A stretch of DNA of 58,409 nucleotides from Methylobacterium sp. (GCF_028290105.1 NZ_JAQGKL010000146.1:1-58409); one strand, 5' to 3'; numbered from the stretch's first letter, positions 48,811 to 57,206 are shown. Notes: generated from the sequence alone by a model not told the origin. Translations and numbers: made by a program.

Positions 48811-49164
48811 TCACTGACCCGAGCGCAGGATCATCCGCCGGAGGCGCCCGTCGAGTTCCTCGGAGCGTGCCGAGAAGCCCCGGCCGACGCAGGCCGTGAA
48901 GGCGTCCCCCGCGAAGAAGCCGCGCGCGCTCTGCTCGCGACAATCGAGGACGGGGGGCAGCAGGACGAAGCCGAGGCCGATCAGTGCCACCACCGCGATG
49001 TTGACGGCCAGCGCGCCGAGCCAGCCCAGCGGCGACAGGAAGGGCTTCTTGGAAGCACTGGGCTCCCGCTGGCTGCCTGGCCGCAGATCGCGGACCGCGC
49101 CGCCGCGCGAGCGCCGCTCGGCCATCCTCGTGTCGAGATCGCGAATTTTCGAAGTTCCGGCCAC
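48811..49164 (-). CDS. Single-span membrane protein, unknown
   Basis: About 117 residues from a GTG at 49164 (AAGGAAC ahead), or 104 from an ATG at 49125. The first half is basic and polar (KIRDLDTRMAERRSRGGAVR). One strong membrane helix is in the middle (PLGWLGALAVNIAVVALIGL, then GFVLLPP). The C-terminal periplasmic part has two Cys (LDCREQSARGFFAGDAFTAC). No family recognised. It faces the clpB terminator. Confidence 0.6.
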   Translation of the reverse strand: MAGTSKIRDLDTRMAERRSRGGAVRDLRPGSQREPSASKKPFLSPLGWLGALAVNIAVVALIGLGFVLLPPVLDCREQSARGFFAGDAFTACVGRGFSARSEELDGRLRRMILRSGQ

Positions 49165-49375
49165 CCACAGTTCCTTCAGGCTCTCCGCGCCGATTCTATG
49201 CCGGAACTCCTCAAGGAAGTTTGAAACGCGCTGTTCAGTGGGCCCGGGGCCGAAACGACGGGCGTGACAAACCCCCGCCAAGCTTGTGTAAAGGGCGAGT
49301 GCCGCCTTGAGCTGAACCGGCATTTGCGGACAATACGCCCCGCCGGGCGACAGCCCTCTTTTCCAGGACGTTTCG

Positions 49376-50821
49376 ATGTCGACACCCCCGCTGGAGCGCA
49401 GGCCCGAGGCCGTGGCATCGGAGAGCGCATTGTCCCGTGCGGGCGTCCGCTTCACCGCCTGGGCCGAGAAGTGGTTTCCCGACGCCTTCATCTTCGTCGC
49501 CATCGCGGTGGTCATCGTGGCGCTCGGTGCCTTCGCCAACGGCGCGCCGGCCACCGCCATCGCCAAGAGCTTCGGCGACGGATTCTGGAGCCTGATCCCC
49601 TTCACCATGCAGATGGCCTTCGTGACCATCGGCGGCTACGTGGTGGCAACGGCACCGCCGGTCCAGGCCCTGATCGACCGGCTCGCCAGCATCCCCAAGA
49701 CCGGCCGCGGCGCCGTCGGCTTCGTCGCCGCGGCCACGATGTTGTCCTCGTTCCTGAGCTGGGGCCTCAGCCTGATCTTCGGCGGCCTGCTCGCCCGCGC
49801 GCTCGCCCGGCGCACGGAATTGCGGATGGATTACCGCGCCGCGGGAGCGGCCGCCTATCTCGGCCTCGGCGCCACCTGGGCGATGGGGCTCAGCTCCTCG
49901 GCCGCCCAGCTCCAGGCGAACCCGGCAAGTTTGCCGAAGGCGCTCCTGCCGATCACCGGCGTGATCCCGTTCAGCGAGACCATCTTCCTGTGGCAGTCGA
50001 TGCTGATCGCCGCGATCCTCTTCGTGATGTCGATCATCATCGCGTACATCTCAGCCCCGCGTCCGAATACGGCGGTGACGGCCGAGGATCTCGGGGTCGA
50101 CGTCGCCCGGGACCAGCCGGACCTGGGGCGCCCCCAGCAACCCGGCGAGTGGCTGGAGCATTCGCCGATCCTCACGGTGCTTCTCGTCGTGATCGCAGGC
50201 GGATGGATCTTCCAGGAATTCGCCCGGCAATCCTGGATCACCGCGATCTCGAACCTGAACACCTACAACCTGCTGTTCATCACGCTTGGCCTGGCGCTGC
50301 ATTGGCGCCCCAAGCGCTTCCTCGTGGCGGTGGCGAAAGCCGTGCCGGCGACAGCCGGCATCCTGATCCAGTTCCCCCTCTACGCCGCCATCAGCGCGAT
50401 GCTGACCGGGCCGAAGAACGCGGCCGGCATCTCGGTCTCGGAGGTGATCACCCACGCGTTCGTCAGCCTGAACACCACCGGCAGCTTCCCGATCTCGATG
50501 GGCGTGTATTCGGCGGTGCTCGGGTTCTTCGTACCCTCGGGTGGCGGCAAGTGGTTGCTGGAAGCGCCCTACGTGATGCAGGCGGCCAACGAGCTGCAGG
50601 TGCATCTCGGCTGGGCCGTCATGGTCTACAACGCCGCCGAGGCGCTGCCGAACCTGATCAATCCGTTCTGGATGCTTCCGCTGCTAGGCATCCTCGGGCT
50701 GAAGGCGCGCGACATCGTCGGCTTCAGCTTCCTGCAACTGCTGATTCACTTGCCGGTGGTGCTGTTCCTGCTCTGGGCGCTCGCCTTCACGCTGACCTAC
50801 CACCCGCCGGTCATGCCATAG
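49376..50821 (+). CDS. atoE: Short-chain fatty acid transporter (AtoE family)
   Basis: 481 residues, about twelve membrane helices. The start MSTPPLERRPEAVASESALS is polar, then FTAWAEKWFPDAFIFVAIAV begins the AtoE fold. SFGDGFWSLIPFTMQMAF and FVPSGGGKWLLEAPYVMQAA are family motifs. It should import butyrate, acetoacetate or similar acids; in methylotrophs this may serve poly-hydroxybutyrate turnover or growth on C4 acids. The next gene, 38 bases on, may be in the same transcript. Confidence 0.9.
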   Translation: MSTPPLERRPEAVASESALSRAGVRFTAWAEKWFPDAFIFVAIAVVIVALGAFANGAPATAIAKSFGDGFWSLIPFTMQMAFVTIGGYVVATAPPVQALIDRLASIPKTGRGAVGFVAAATMLSSFLSWGLSLIFGGLLARALARRTELRMDYRAAGAAAYLGLGATWAMGLSSSAAQLQANPASLPKALLPITGVIPFSETIFLWQSMLIAAILFVMSIIIAYISAPRPNTAVTAEDLGVDVARDQPDLGRPQQPGEWLEHSPILTVLLVVIAGGWIFQEFARQSWITAISNLNTYNLLFITLGLALHWRPKRFLVAVAKAVPATAGILIQFPLYAAISAMLTGPKNAAGISVSEVITHAFVSLNTTGSFPISMGVYSAVLGFFVPSGGGKWLLEAPYVMQAANELQVHLGWAVMVYNAAEALPNLINPFWMLPLLGILGLKARDIVGFSFLQLLIHLPVVLFLLWALAFTLTYHPPVMP

Positions 50822-50859
50822 GCATCGACTGCAACATCCGGCAGAAACCGTCGAGACCG

Positions 50860-51483
50860 ATGCGCAAAACGTTACTCCCCGCCCTGTCCATCCTCCTGTT
50901 CGGGACCCTGTCCGCTTTGGCCCAAGACCGCCTGCCCGAAATCCCCGCCGCCTCGTTGACGGAGGCCCAGAAGGCCGCCTCGGCGGAGTTCCTCGCCGCG
51001 CGCAAGACCCCCGTCTTCGGGCCGTTCGTGCCGCTCCTGCGCAGCCCCGAGTTGATGACCAACGCGAGCACCATGGGGCTGCACCTGCGCTACCGCAGTG
51101 TGCTGCCCCTTCGCTTGAGCGAGTTCATCATCCTCATCACCGCGCGGGAATGGACGCAGCAATTGGAGTGGCACATCCATGCGCCGATCGCCCTGAAGGC
51201 CGGGCTCGATCTGGCGATCGTCTCGGCGATCCAGGAAGGTCGGCGACCGGATGCGATGGGACCTGAGGAAACCCTAGTCTACGCCTTCTCAACCGAGCTT
51301 CACCACAACAAAGCGGTGAGCGACACGACCTACGCTCGCGCGGTCGCGACCTTCGGCGAGCAGGGCGCCATCGAGATGGCGGGGATCAACGGCTACTACA
51401 CCCTGCTTGCCATGAGCATGAACATGGCCCGCACCGCCCTGCCGGACGGAGCGCAACCGCAACTCCCGCCGCTGGTCCGCTGA
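50860..51483 (+). CDS. Exported carboxymuconolactone-decarboxylase-like protein
   Basis: 207 residues. It begins with a signal peptide (MRKTLLPALSILLFGTLSAL, then AQDRLP), which is uncommon for this family. The CMD fold follows: LPLRLSEFIILITAREWTQQ, LEWHIHAPIALKAGLDLAIV and the late NGYYTLLAMSMNMAR. The CxxC of AhpD is absent, so it is not a peroxidase-type AhpD. The family includes lactone decarboxylases and proteins of unknown role. It lies next to a fatty acid transporter, which hints at a periplasmic step on a small acid, but this is inference. Confidence 0.85.
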   Translation: MRKTLLPALSILLFGTLSALAQDRLPEIPAASLTEAQKAASAEFLAARKTPVFGPFVPLLRSPELMTNASTMGLHLRYRSVLPLRLSEFIILITAREWTQQLEWHIHAPIALKAGLDLAIVSAIQEGRRPDAMGPEETLVYAFSTELHHNKAVSDTTYARAVATFGEQGAIEMAGINGYYTLLAMSMNMARTALPDGAQPQLPPLVR

Positions 51484-51503
51484 GGCGCCCCGGCACGTCG
51501 GTT

Positions 51504-51659
51504 CTAGGAACGTGGCGCGCCGGTCGTAACCCTGTGCTGTTCGAGAGCCGCAGCGTCGTATCGACGGCCCGCTTCTTCTTGAAGCCGCACGGCGACATAG
51601 CCGATCATGACGACGATGGCCGGGGTGACGATGAATGCGAGAATGGCAAGTTCATTCAT
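51504..51659 (-). CDS. Tiny membrane protein (51 residues)
   Basis: MNELAILAFIVTPAIVVMIG begins one membrane helix, followed by an amphipathic charged tail (RLQEEAGRRYDAAALEQHR). Its ATG overlaps the stop of the 78-residue gene upstream by 4 bases (ATGA), strong support for real translation. Function unknown; the arrangement suggests the two proteins act in one complex. Confidence 0.7.
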   Translation of the reverse strand: MNELAILAFIVTPAIVVMIGYVAVRLQEEAGRRYDAAALEQHRVTTGAPRS

Positions 51660-51892
51660 GGCTTGAGCCCCTTCAAGGCGCGCCTCGCCAGGAAATGTAG
51701 GAGGATGGCTGCGAGAAGCCAACCGGCGACGCCAAGTCCGAGCGACCAGAGGCTCACCGTCGTCTGCATATTTCCGAAATTATAGATGTAGCCGGCGACC
51801 GGTGTCGCAATTCCGACCGTGAAGCACGAAGTGGCGGCCGTGTTCAGAGCGATTGCCAAAAGCTTGATCTGCTCGTTGAAGACAAGGTTCAT
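51656..51892 (-). CDS. Small two-helix membrane protein (78 residues)
   Basis: Starts MNLVFNEQIKLLAIALNTAA. Two membrane helices are visible: one from LAIALNTAATSCFTVGIATP to VAGYIYNF, and one from LWSLGLGVAGWLLAAILLHF. The tail is basic (LARRALKGLKP). It overlaps DUF423 upstream and the 51-residue gene downstream by 4 bases each. No family recognised. Co-translation with engB and DUF423 looks certain from the overlaps. Confidence 0.75.
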   Translation of the reverse strand: MNLVFNEQIKLLAIALNTAATSCFTVGIATPVAGYIYNFGNMQTTVSLWSLGLGVAGWLLAAILLHFLARRALKGLKP

Positions 51893-52260
51893 CGCCGGCC
51901 TGGCACGAAGGCTGCCACCCCTACGAGCAGCCACCCGGCCATCAACACCATGCCGCCGGTGGGCGCCGCCATCGGAAACATCGGCGTCCCGTGGAGCGCC
52001 CGCAGGGCGAGGTCGCCCGAGAACAGCGCGAGCCCGACGACGAGGACGCCCGCGGCGATCCGTGTGACGAGCCGGTGCGTCGTCCCCGTGGCCGACAACG
52101 CCGCCAGCGCGAGGATGGCAGGCGCGTGGAAGAGCAGGAACTGCGCGGCGGTCTTCAGGCTGTCGGCCCCGCTGACATGAGCGGCGGCTGCACTCGCGGC
52201 GACGCCGAGGAGGCCGGCGAGGGCGCCAAGTGCCAGCAGGATGCGGTCGACGCCGGTCAC
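51889..52260 (-). CDS. DUF423 membrane protein
   Basis: 123 residues from a GTG overlapping the engB stop (GTGA). Four helices are visible: DRILLALGALAGLLGVAASA, TAAQFLLFHAPAILALAALS, RIAAGVLVVGLALFSGDLAL and a last helix after PMAAPTGGMVLMAGWLLVGV. LFSGDLALRALHG is the DUF423 signature. Function unknown. Confidence 0.88.
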   Translation of the reverse strand: MTGVDRILLALGALAGLLGVAASAAAAHVSGADSLKTAAQFLLFHAPAILALAALSATGTTHRLVTRIAAGVLVVGLALFSGDLALRALHGTPMFPMAAPTGGMVLMAGWLLVGVAAFVPGRR

Positions 52261-52907
52261 GCGCCGCGCTCCCTCAGCAGACGGGCGACGCTGGCGCGCA
52301 GTTCCGGCACGCCGCGATCGTCGCGGCTGGACGTGAGCAGGATCTCCGGATAGGCCGCCGGACGCCGGGCGATGGCGTCCTGCACCCCGGCGATACGGGC
52401 GTCCATCTCGGATTTCTTCAGCGCGTCGCCCTTGGTCAGCACGATCTGATAGCTCACCGCCGCCTTGTCGAGGCCGTCGAGTACGTCGGTGTCGATGCTC
52501 TTCAGGCCGTGGCGCGAATCGATCAGCATGAACACGCGGGCGAGGTTCGAACGGCCCTTGAGGTAGTCGTGGATCAGGTCGGTCCAGGCTTCGACCTTGG
52601 TCTTCTCCACCGCGGCGTAGCCGTAGCCCGGCATGTCGACCAGGGTCAGACGGCCGCCGATGTCGAAGAAGTTCAGTTGCTGCGTCCGCCCCGGCGTGTG
52701 CGAGGTCCGCGCCAGGGTGTTGCGCCCGGTCAGCGCGTTGACGAGGCTCGACTTGCCGACGTTGGAGCGGCCCGCAAAGGCGATTTCCACGCCCTTCATC
52801 GGCGGCAGGGCGGGCACGTTCGGGGCCGAGGCGATGAAGTCGGCCGCGCCCGCGAACAGCAGGCGCCCGGCCTCGAGCAGCGCGGCATCGTCTTCGGCTT
52901 GGGACAT
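52257..52907 (-). CDS. engB: Ribosome biogenesis GTPase EngB (YihA/YsxC)
   Basis: 216 residues. G1 is GRSNVGKSS (46-54), G2 is the TPGRTQ region, G3 is DMPGYGYA and G4 is TKGD. It assists late 50S assembly. GGAG is seven bases ahead of the ATG at 52907. It follows yidC by 137 bases, as in most Rhizobiales, where argB comes next; here DUF423 and two tiny genes take that place and argB is about 8 kb away. Confidence 0.96.
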   Translation of the reverse strand: MSQAEDDAALLEAGRLLFAGAADFIASAPNVPALPPMKGVEIAFAGRSNVGKSSLVNALTGRNTLARTSHTPGRTQQLNFFDIGGRLTLVDMPGYGYAAVEKTKVEAWTDLIHDYLKGRSNLARVFMLIDSRHGLKSIDTDVLDGLDKAAVSYQIVLTKGDALKKSEMDARIAGVQDAIARRPAAYPEILLTSSRDDRGVPELRASVARLLRERGA

Positions 52908-53044
52908 CGGGTGGCTCCGGGCGGGGCGCATCCGCCACCCTCGCGAGCCGATACGCTGGAAACGGGAAGTCCTCCCCGTCGCGGGACGGAGAGGACCGGA
53001 TCGGTGCGATTGCCGGCGCCCCAGGGCGGCCGGCGGCGCGTGGT

Positions 53045-54886
53045 TCAGCTTTTGGCGACGGCGTTCTTGCGCCTGAACATCCCGCTCAGGTTGTCCCACA
53101 ATTCCACCTTCACGCCGTTGCGGCGCATGATGACGTATTGCTGGATCACCGAGAGGGTGTTGTTCCAGGCCCAGTAGATCACCAGACCGGCGGGGAACGA
53201 GCCGAGCATGAAGGTGAACACGATGGGCATGAAGGTGAAGATCTGCGCCTGGACCGGGTCCGGGGGCGCGGGGTTCATCTTCATCTGGATGAACATCGTG
53301 ATGCCCATGATGATGGGCCAGATGCCGAGATGGACGATGTCCGGAGCCGCGAAGGGCAGCAGGCCGAACAGGTTGAGAAAGCTCGTCGGATCGGGCGCGG
53401 CCAGATCCTGGATCCAGCCGAAGAACGGCGCATGCCGCATCTCGATGGTGATGAACAGCACCTTGTAGAGCGCGAAGAAGACCGGGATCTGGATCAGCAC
53501 CGGCCAGCAGCCAGCCACCGGATTGATCTTCTCCTTCTTGTAGAGCTCCATCATCGCCTGCTGCTGCTTCATCTTGTCGTCAGCATAGCGTTCGCGGATC
53601 GAGGCCATCTCCGGCTGCACGGCCTTCATCTTGGCCATGGACTGGTAGGACTTGTTGGCGATGGGCAGGAACAGCAGCTTCAGGCAGAGCGTGACCACCA
53701 GGATGGCGATGCCGAAATTACCGAACAGGTGGTAGAAGAAGTCGAGGGCCCGGAACATCGGCTTGGTGATGAAGTGGAACCAGCCCCAGTCGATCAGCAG
53801 GTCGAACTGCTTGATGTTCTGGTTCGCCTGGTAGGCGTTGACGGTGTTCACCTCCTTGGCGCCGGCGAACAGCTGCTGTGTGGCCGCCACCGAGGCGCCG
53901 GGCTGAACCACCTGAACGTTGCCGAGCACGTTGGCCTGGTAGACCTTGGTGGCGCCGTCCGTCCGCTCCGTGAAGCTGCCGGTATAGGGGGCCGACTGGT
54001 CGGGGATCGCGGCGGCGGCCCAGTACTTGTCGGTGATGCCCACGAAGCCGCCGGTCACGCCCGTCCAGGTCTTGCCCTTGGTGCTGGCATTGCCGAGCGC
54101 CGGCTCCTTGGCGAGGTGGTCGTAGGTGTATTCCTGCAGGCCGTCGGCGCCGAGCACGCCGATCATGCCCTCGTGCAGCACATAGTAGCCCTGGGTATGC
54201 GGCTTACCCCAGCGCGAGACGAGGCTGTAGGGATAGAGGCTGACGGCGTTGGCGCCCTTGTTCTCGACCTCGTCGCGCAGCGTGAACAGGAACTTGTCGT
54301 CCACGCCGATCACGCGCTTGAACAGTAGGCCGGCGCCGTTGTCGTAGCTCAAGGTGACGGGCTTGCCGGGCGCCAGCGTGGTGGCGTCCGCGGTCCAGAG
54401 CGTGTCGCCGTTGGGGAGCGGACCGGCATTCTGCCCGACCCAGCCGAACTCGGCATAGTAGGGATTCTCGGTCCCGGTCGGCGAAAGCAGCACGATGCGC
54501 GGGCTCTTGTCGTCCACGGTCTCGTGATAATTCTTCAGCGACACGTCGTCGATGCGACCACCCTTGAGGGCGATTGAGCCGGCGAGCGCCGGCGTGTCGA
54601 TGCTCACGCGGGGCGAGCGGGCGATGGCGGCCTCGCGGGGCACGACTCCGCCGGCCGTACCGGAGGCACCCGGCAGGGTCCCGGGCACCGGGTTGGCGGG
54701 ACCGCCTTCCTTGGGGCTCGCGCTCGGCACGCCGTCCGGTCCGGCCGGCTGCGTCGCCGCCTTGTTCTGCAGGGCGGCCTGGCGCTGCTGCTCCACGCGC
54801 GGGGCGGCGATGAAGTAGTTCCAGCCGAGCAGGACCGCCAGCGACAGGGCGATCGCGACGATCATGTTCGTCTTGTCATTACCCAT
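53045..54886 (-). CDS. yidC: Membrane protein insertase YidC
   Basis: 613 residues. The first helix is [21 protein letters not shown] Pro/Ala/Gly linker and the large periplasmic domain follow (about 75-370). The 60-kDa inner membrane core begins [20 protein letters not shown], with [16 protein letters not shown] and the conserved last helices. YidC inserts membrane proteins alone or with SecYEG. The ATG at 54886 overlaps the rnpA end by 8 bases, so the two are translationally linked. The C-terminus is basic ([12 protein letters not shown]). Confidence 0.97.
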   Translation of the reverse strand: MGNDKTNMIVAIALSLAVLLGWNYFIAAPRVEQQRQAALQNKAATQPAGPDGVPSASPKEGGPANPVPGTLPGASGTAGGVVPREAAIARSPRVSIDTPALAGSIALKGGRIDDVSLKNYHETVDDKSPRIVLLSPTGTENPYYAEFGWVGQNAGPLPNGDTLWTADATTLAPGKPVTLSYDNGAGLLFKRVIGVDDKFLFTLRDEVENKGANAVSLYPYSLVSRWGKPHTQGYYVLHEGMIGVLGADGLQEYTYDHLAKEPALGNASTKGKTWTGVTGGFVGITDKYWAAAAIPDQSAPYTGSFTERTDGATKVYQANVLGNVQVVQPGASVAATQQLFAGAKEVNTVNAYQANQNIKQFDLLIDWGWFHFITKPMFRALDFFYHLFGNFGIAILVVTLCLKLLFLPIANKSYQSMAKMKAVQPEMASIRERYADDKMKQQQAMMELYKKEKINPVAGCWPVLIQIPVFFALYKVLFITIEMRHAPFFGWIQDLAAPDPTSFLNLFGLLPFAAPDIVHLGIWPIIMGITMFIQMKMNPAPPDPVQAQIFTFMPIVFTFMLGSFPAGLVIYWAWNNTLSVIQQYVIMRRNGVKVELWDNLSGMFRRKNAVAKS

Positions 54887-55457
54887 CGGTCGGTCCGTCG
54901 CCTGCATTGGAAAGTGGGGAGGGCGTGCGCGCGCTGTCCGGCCCCCGGCCTGACAGCGTTGTCGGCGCCGTCGCGCCCGAGGCCCTTACCGGAGCCGCCG
55001 CCGATGCGCCAGACGCGGGCGCTCCTTTGCCGCGTCCGCGACGGGAGGGCGTCCGGCCGGACTCGGCGGGGTTGGCGTGCTTGGCCGTCTGCGGCTTCGT
55101 CACCACGGCGACGGCGCGGCGCAGATCCTCGACCAGGGTATCGAAGGGTGCATGCAGCGCGGGGCGCCGGGCTACCAGGACCACATCGGCATTGCGCGCC
55201 GGAAGATCATTGGCGGCCTCCGCGACGGCCGCTCGCAGGCGTCGCCGGATGCGGTTGCGCTCCGTGGCGTGGCCAACCCGTTTGGTGATGGTGAAGCCGA
55301 GGCGCAGGCCGTCTGGCACACCTTCTGGCTTGTCCGTACCCGAGGAATCATCGGCACGGATGAGACCCTGCGCCGACATGCGTTCATTGTGGAAACGCCG
55401 TCCGCCGGCCGCTGCCAGGAACTCGGCACGTCGCAGCAACCGTCCGATCGTCGACAT
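54879..55457 (-). CDS. rnpA: Ribonuclease P protein component with long C-terminal tail
   Basis: 192 residues from ATG 55457 ([20 protein letters not shown]). The RNase P core is clear: [20 protein letters not shown], then RLRAAVAEA, the RNR motif. After about residue 120 a tail of about 70 residues rich in Ala/Pro/Ser/Arg follows (for example [20 protein letters not shown]), not part of the usual 110-130 residue protein. RnpA helps RNase P RNA cut tRNA leaders. The frame stays open 42 codons upstream to an ATG at 55583 through 7-residue repeats, so a longer N-terminus cannot be excluded. Confidence 0.9.
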   Translation of the reverse strand: MSTIGRLLRRAEFLAAAGGRRFHNERMSAQGLIRADDSSGTDKPEGVPDGLRLGFTITKRVGHATERNRIRRRLRAAVAEAANDLPARNADVVLVARRPALHAPFDTLVEDLRRAVAVVTKPQTAKHANPAESGRTPSRRGRGKGAPASGASAAAPVRASGATAPTTLSGRGPDSARTPSPLSNAGDGPTDG

Positions 55458-55490
55458 GGCCGATCCGATCCCGCGCCGCGCCTCATGCCC

Positions 55491-55571
55491 TTGAACGGCA
55501 AGAACTCCGCCTTCGACGGCAAGATCCTGGCCTTGGACGGCAGGACCTCGGCCTTCGACGGGAGCATCGGG
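55491..55571 (-). repeat. 21-bp tandem repeats between rpmH and rnpA
   Basis: Nearly four copies of a 21-base unit (55491, 55512, 55533, partial at 55554). In the rnpA frame they encode the heptads VEGRGPA, VQGQDLA, VEGGVLA and VQGHEA. The period keeps the frame. Confidence 0.75.
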
Positions 55572-55620
55572 AACCAACGTCATGGTGTGGCGCGCCGCCG
55601 TGACGGCGCCGCCGGATTTC

Positions 55621-55755
55621 TTAGGCCGAGAGCTTCTTGCGGCCGTGGGCGCGGCGGGCCGCGATGACCTTGCGGCCGCCGGCCGTGGCCATGCGGGCGC
55701 GGAAGCCGTGACGACGCTTACGCACGAGCTTGCTGGGCTGATAAGTTCTTTTCAC
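55621..55755 (-). CDS. rpmH: 50S ribosomal protein L34
   Basis: 44 residues from a GTG start: [20 protein letters not shown], then [20 protein letters not shown] and KLSA. The sequence is unmistakable L34. GGAG is ten bases ahead of the GTG. It is first in rpmH-rnpA-yidC-engB and has a good promoter 130 bases upstream. Confidence 0.97.
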   Translation of the reverse strand: MKRTYQPSKLVRKRRHGFRARMATAGGRKVIAARRAHGRKKLSA

Positions 55756-55885
55756 GGCGCGATCTCCGAATGGCCGAGGATCGATCCGGGCTGCGCCAAA
55801 GGCCGCGCCGGATATTCACTCGCCCTGAAATGTGTCTGCAAGCGCGAACAGCGCCCCTCGAAGGCGCCGCGTCGCGATGGCGCGG

Positions 55886-55914
55886 CTTATGACGGAAGGT
55901 CCCACGCGAGTCAA
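55886..55914 (-). promoter_or_regulatory. Sigma-70 promoter of rpmH
   Basis: On the minus strand a -35 TTGACT (55909-55914), a 17-base spacer and a -10 CATAAG (55886-55891). Transcription would begin near 55879, giving a leader of about 120 bases before rpmH. Confidence 0.75.
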
Positions 55915-55966
55915 TTCCGGCGTCGCATCGGCTCCGGCGTTCGCCCCGCGCAATGATGGACCCGGA

Positions 55967-55981
55967 GTAACGGTTCGTTAA
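55967..55981 (+). promoter_or_regulatory. CtrA-like box at the -35 of a candidate sRNA
   Basis: GTAA-N7-TTAA, one mismatch from consensus. The right half continues TTAACC; 17 bases further is GATCCT (56001-56006), a possible -10. A CtrA box overlapping the -35 is the usual geometry of CtrA-activated promoters. Confidence 0.45.
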
Positions 55982-56012
55982 CCCTGTGGCGCCATCCTGT
56001 GATCCTGTTCGG

Positions 56013-56104
56013 TGATCCCGGACACCGGGTGGACCGCTTATCTGCTCGCTTGCAATGCTCCCGACACTCATTTCCAGGCCGCCCCGAAACGGGCGGCCTT
56101 TTTT
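56013..56104 (+). ncRNA. Candidate sRNA, mmgR/suhB (alpha-r8) type
   Basis: About 92 bases, from an inferred start near 56013 to a strong terminator. A small hairpin CCCGG-ACA-CCGGG is followed by a single-stranded stretch with CTTGCAATGCTCCC and CACTCATTTCC. This resembles my memory of the conserved core of alpha-r8 RNAs (mmgR in Sinorhizobium, Rfam suhB), which act with Hfq and influence polyhydroxybutyrate storage. No open reading frame ends at the terminator, so an RNA gene is the simplest reading. The exact 5' end is not known. Confidence 0.6.
56076..56104 (+). terminator. Rho-independent terminator of the candidate sRNA
   Basis: A 9-base-pair stem (56076-56084 with 56091-56099), loop CGAAAC, and a run of six T. 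No protein gene on the plus strand ends before it. Confidence 0.88.
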
Positions 56105-56137
56105 CGTGGCAAGAGCCGTGGGCACCGGCCGGCCGGG

Positions 56138-56158
56138 TTAACGTTAACAACGGGTAAA
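56138..56158 (+). promoter_or_regulatory. Clustered TTAA half-sites upstream of DUF1465 gene
   Basis: TTAA at 56138, TTAA at 56144, then TAAA at 56155, the last pair spaced by 7 bases as in a CtrA box with one mismatch. It lies 108 bases ahead of the DUF1465 start. Confidence 0.35.
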
Positions 56159-56265
56159 GCCCCCGCGTCCGGTCTGCGGCGCTAGAGTTGCGCTTCGAGG
56201 TGCAAGCGCGCCGCCTTCGTTTCATTTCGAGACGAAATCGGTCCGGTCGCGGCACAGGAGGCACC

Positions 56266-56796
56266 ATGAGCGGATTCGACGTCATGTTTCGGGACGAGCG
56301 GGACTGGGTCAATTTCGGTGACACCTACGTCACCTCCGAGGCGTTCAAGACACTGTTTCGCGAGGGCATGACCCTGGTGGAGGAGGCCGCCGCCTATCTC
56401 GACGGGACGGGCCGCGAGGAATCCCGCCTGATGTCGCGCGACGGCACGCTGTCCTACGCCAGCGAGAGCATGCGCCTGACCACCCGGCTGATGCAGATCG
56501 CCTCCTGGCTGCTGGTGCAGCGGGCGGTGTCGGAGGGCGAACTGACCCCCACCGAGGCCATGCAGGAGAAGACCCGCGTGCGCCTGACCACGCCCGAGAC
56601 CTTCCGTGGCGAGGTCTTCGGCGTGCTGCCGCCGACCCTGCAGGACCTCATCGTGCGCTCGCGCCGGCTCCACACCCGGATCCTCCACCTCGACGCGGTG
56701 ATCACCGACGAGCGTCCGACCCCGGCGCCGCAGGAAAGCCCTGTGGTGGCGCAACTCGGCCTCCTGCGCGCGGCCTTCGCCCCCGCCTCGGCGTGA
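56266..56796 (+). CDS. DUF1465 family protein
   Basis: 176 residues starting MSGFDVMFRDERDWVNFGDT. SYASESMRLTTRLMQIASWL, LLVQRAVSEGELTPTEAMQE and LIVRSRRLHTRILHLDAVI are the DUF1465 pattern, a helical cytosolic protein found across alphaproteobacteria. Function unknown. A very good AGGAGG lies eight bases before the ATG, so the longer frame upstream is rejected. The neighbouring L31 gene and sRNA are usual companions in Rhizobiales as far as I recall. Confidence 0.9.
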   Translation: MSGFDVMFRDERDWVNFGDTYVTSEAFKTLFREGMTLVEEAAAYLDGTGREESRLMSRDGTLSYASESMRLTTRLMQIASWLLVQRAVSEGELTPTEAMQEKTRVRLTTPETFRGEVFGVLPPTLQDLIVRSRRLHTRILHLDAVITDERPTPAPQESPVVAQLGLLRAAFAPASA

Positions 56797-56850
56797 GCCG
56801 CTCCATCCCCGGCGCCGCAGCCGGGGGCCGAACCTGAAAACCACGGCCGA

Positions 56851-56893
56851 AACGCAAAACGGACGACACCCTGGGTGCCGCCCGTTTTGCGTT
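56851..56893. terminator. Bidirectional hairpin between DUF1465 and rpmE
   Basis: A perfect 12-base stem (56851-56862 with 56882-56893) with an inner CACCC/GGGTG hairpin. A-rich and T-rich parts lie inside the stem on both strands. It lies between two convergent genes, as expected for a shared terminator. Confidence 0.7.
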
Positions 56894-56951
56894 ACCTCGT
56901 TCGGCGTGTCCTCGACCGGCCGCCGCGTCGCCGCGACGGCGGCAGATCGCC

Positions 56952-57206
56952 TTACTTCTTGCCGAACGAGAGGGCGCCGAACCGCGAATTGAAGCGCGAG
57001 ACGCGACCGCCGCGATCGAGCATCTTCTGCTCGCCGCCGGTCCAGGCCGGATGGGTGTTCGGGTCGATGTCGAGGTTGAGGGTGTCGCCCTCCTTGCCGT
57101 AGGTCGACCGGGTCATGTAGTCGGACCCATCGGTCATCACGACCTTGATGAAATGGTAGTCGGGATGCTCGGTACCCTTGGCCTTGGCGGCCGCGCTCTT
57201 TGCCAT
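56952..57206 (-). CDS. rpmE: 50S ribosomal protein L31
   Basis: 84 residues from ATG 57206 ([20 protein letters not shown]). [39 protein letters not shown] and [13 protein letters not shown] are L31. The zinc-binding Cys of the C+ form are absent, so this is a Cys-free version. It diverges from the ABC exporter by 179 bases. The longer frame adds 18 unrelated residues. Confidence 0.95.
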   Translation of the reverse strand: MAKSAAAKAKGTEHPDYHFIKVVMTDGSDYMTRSTYGKEGDTLNLDIDPNTHPAWTGGEQKMLDRGGRVSRFNSRFGALSFGKK

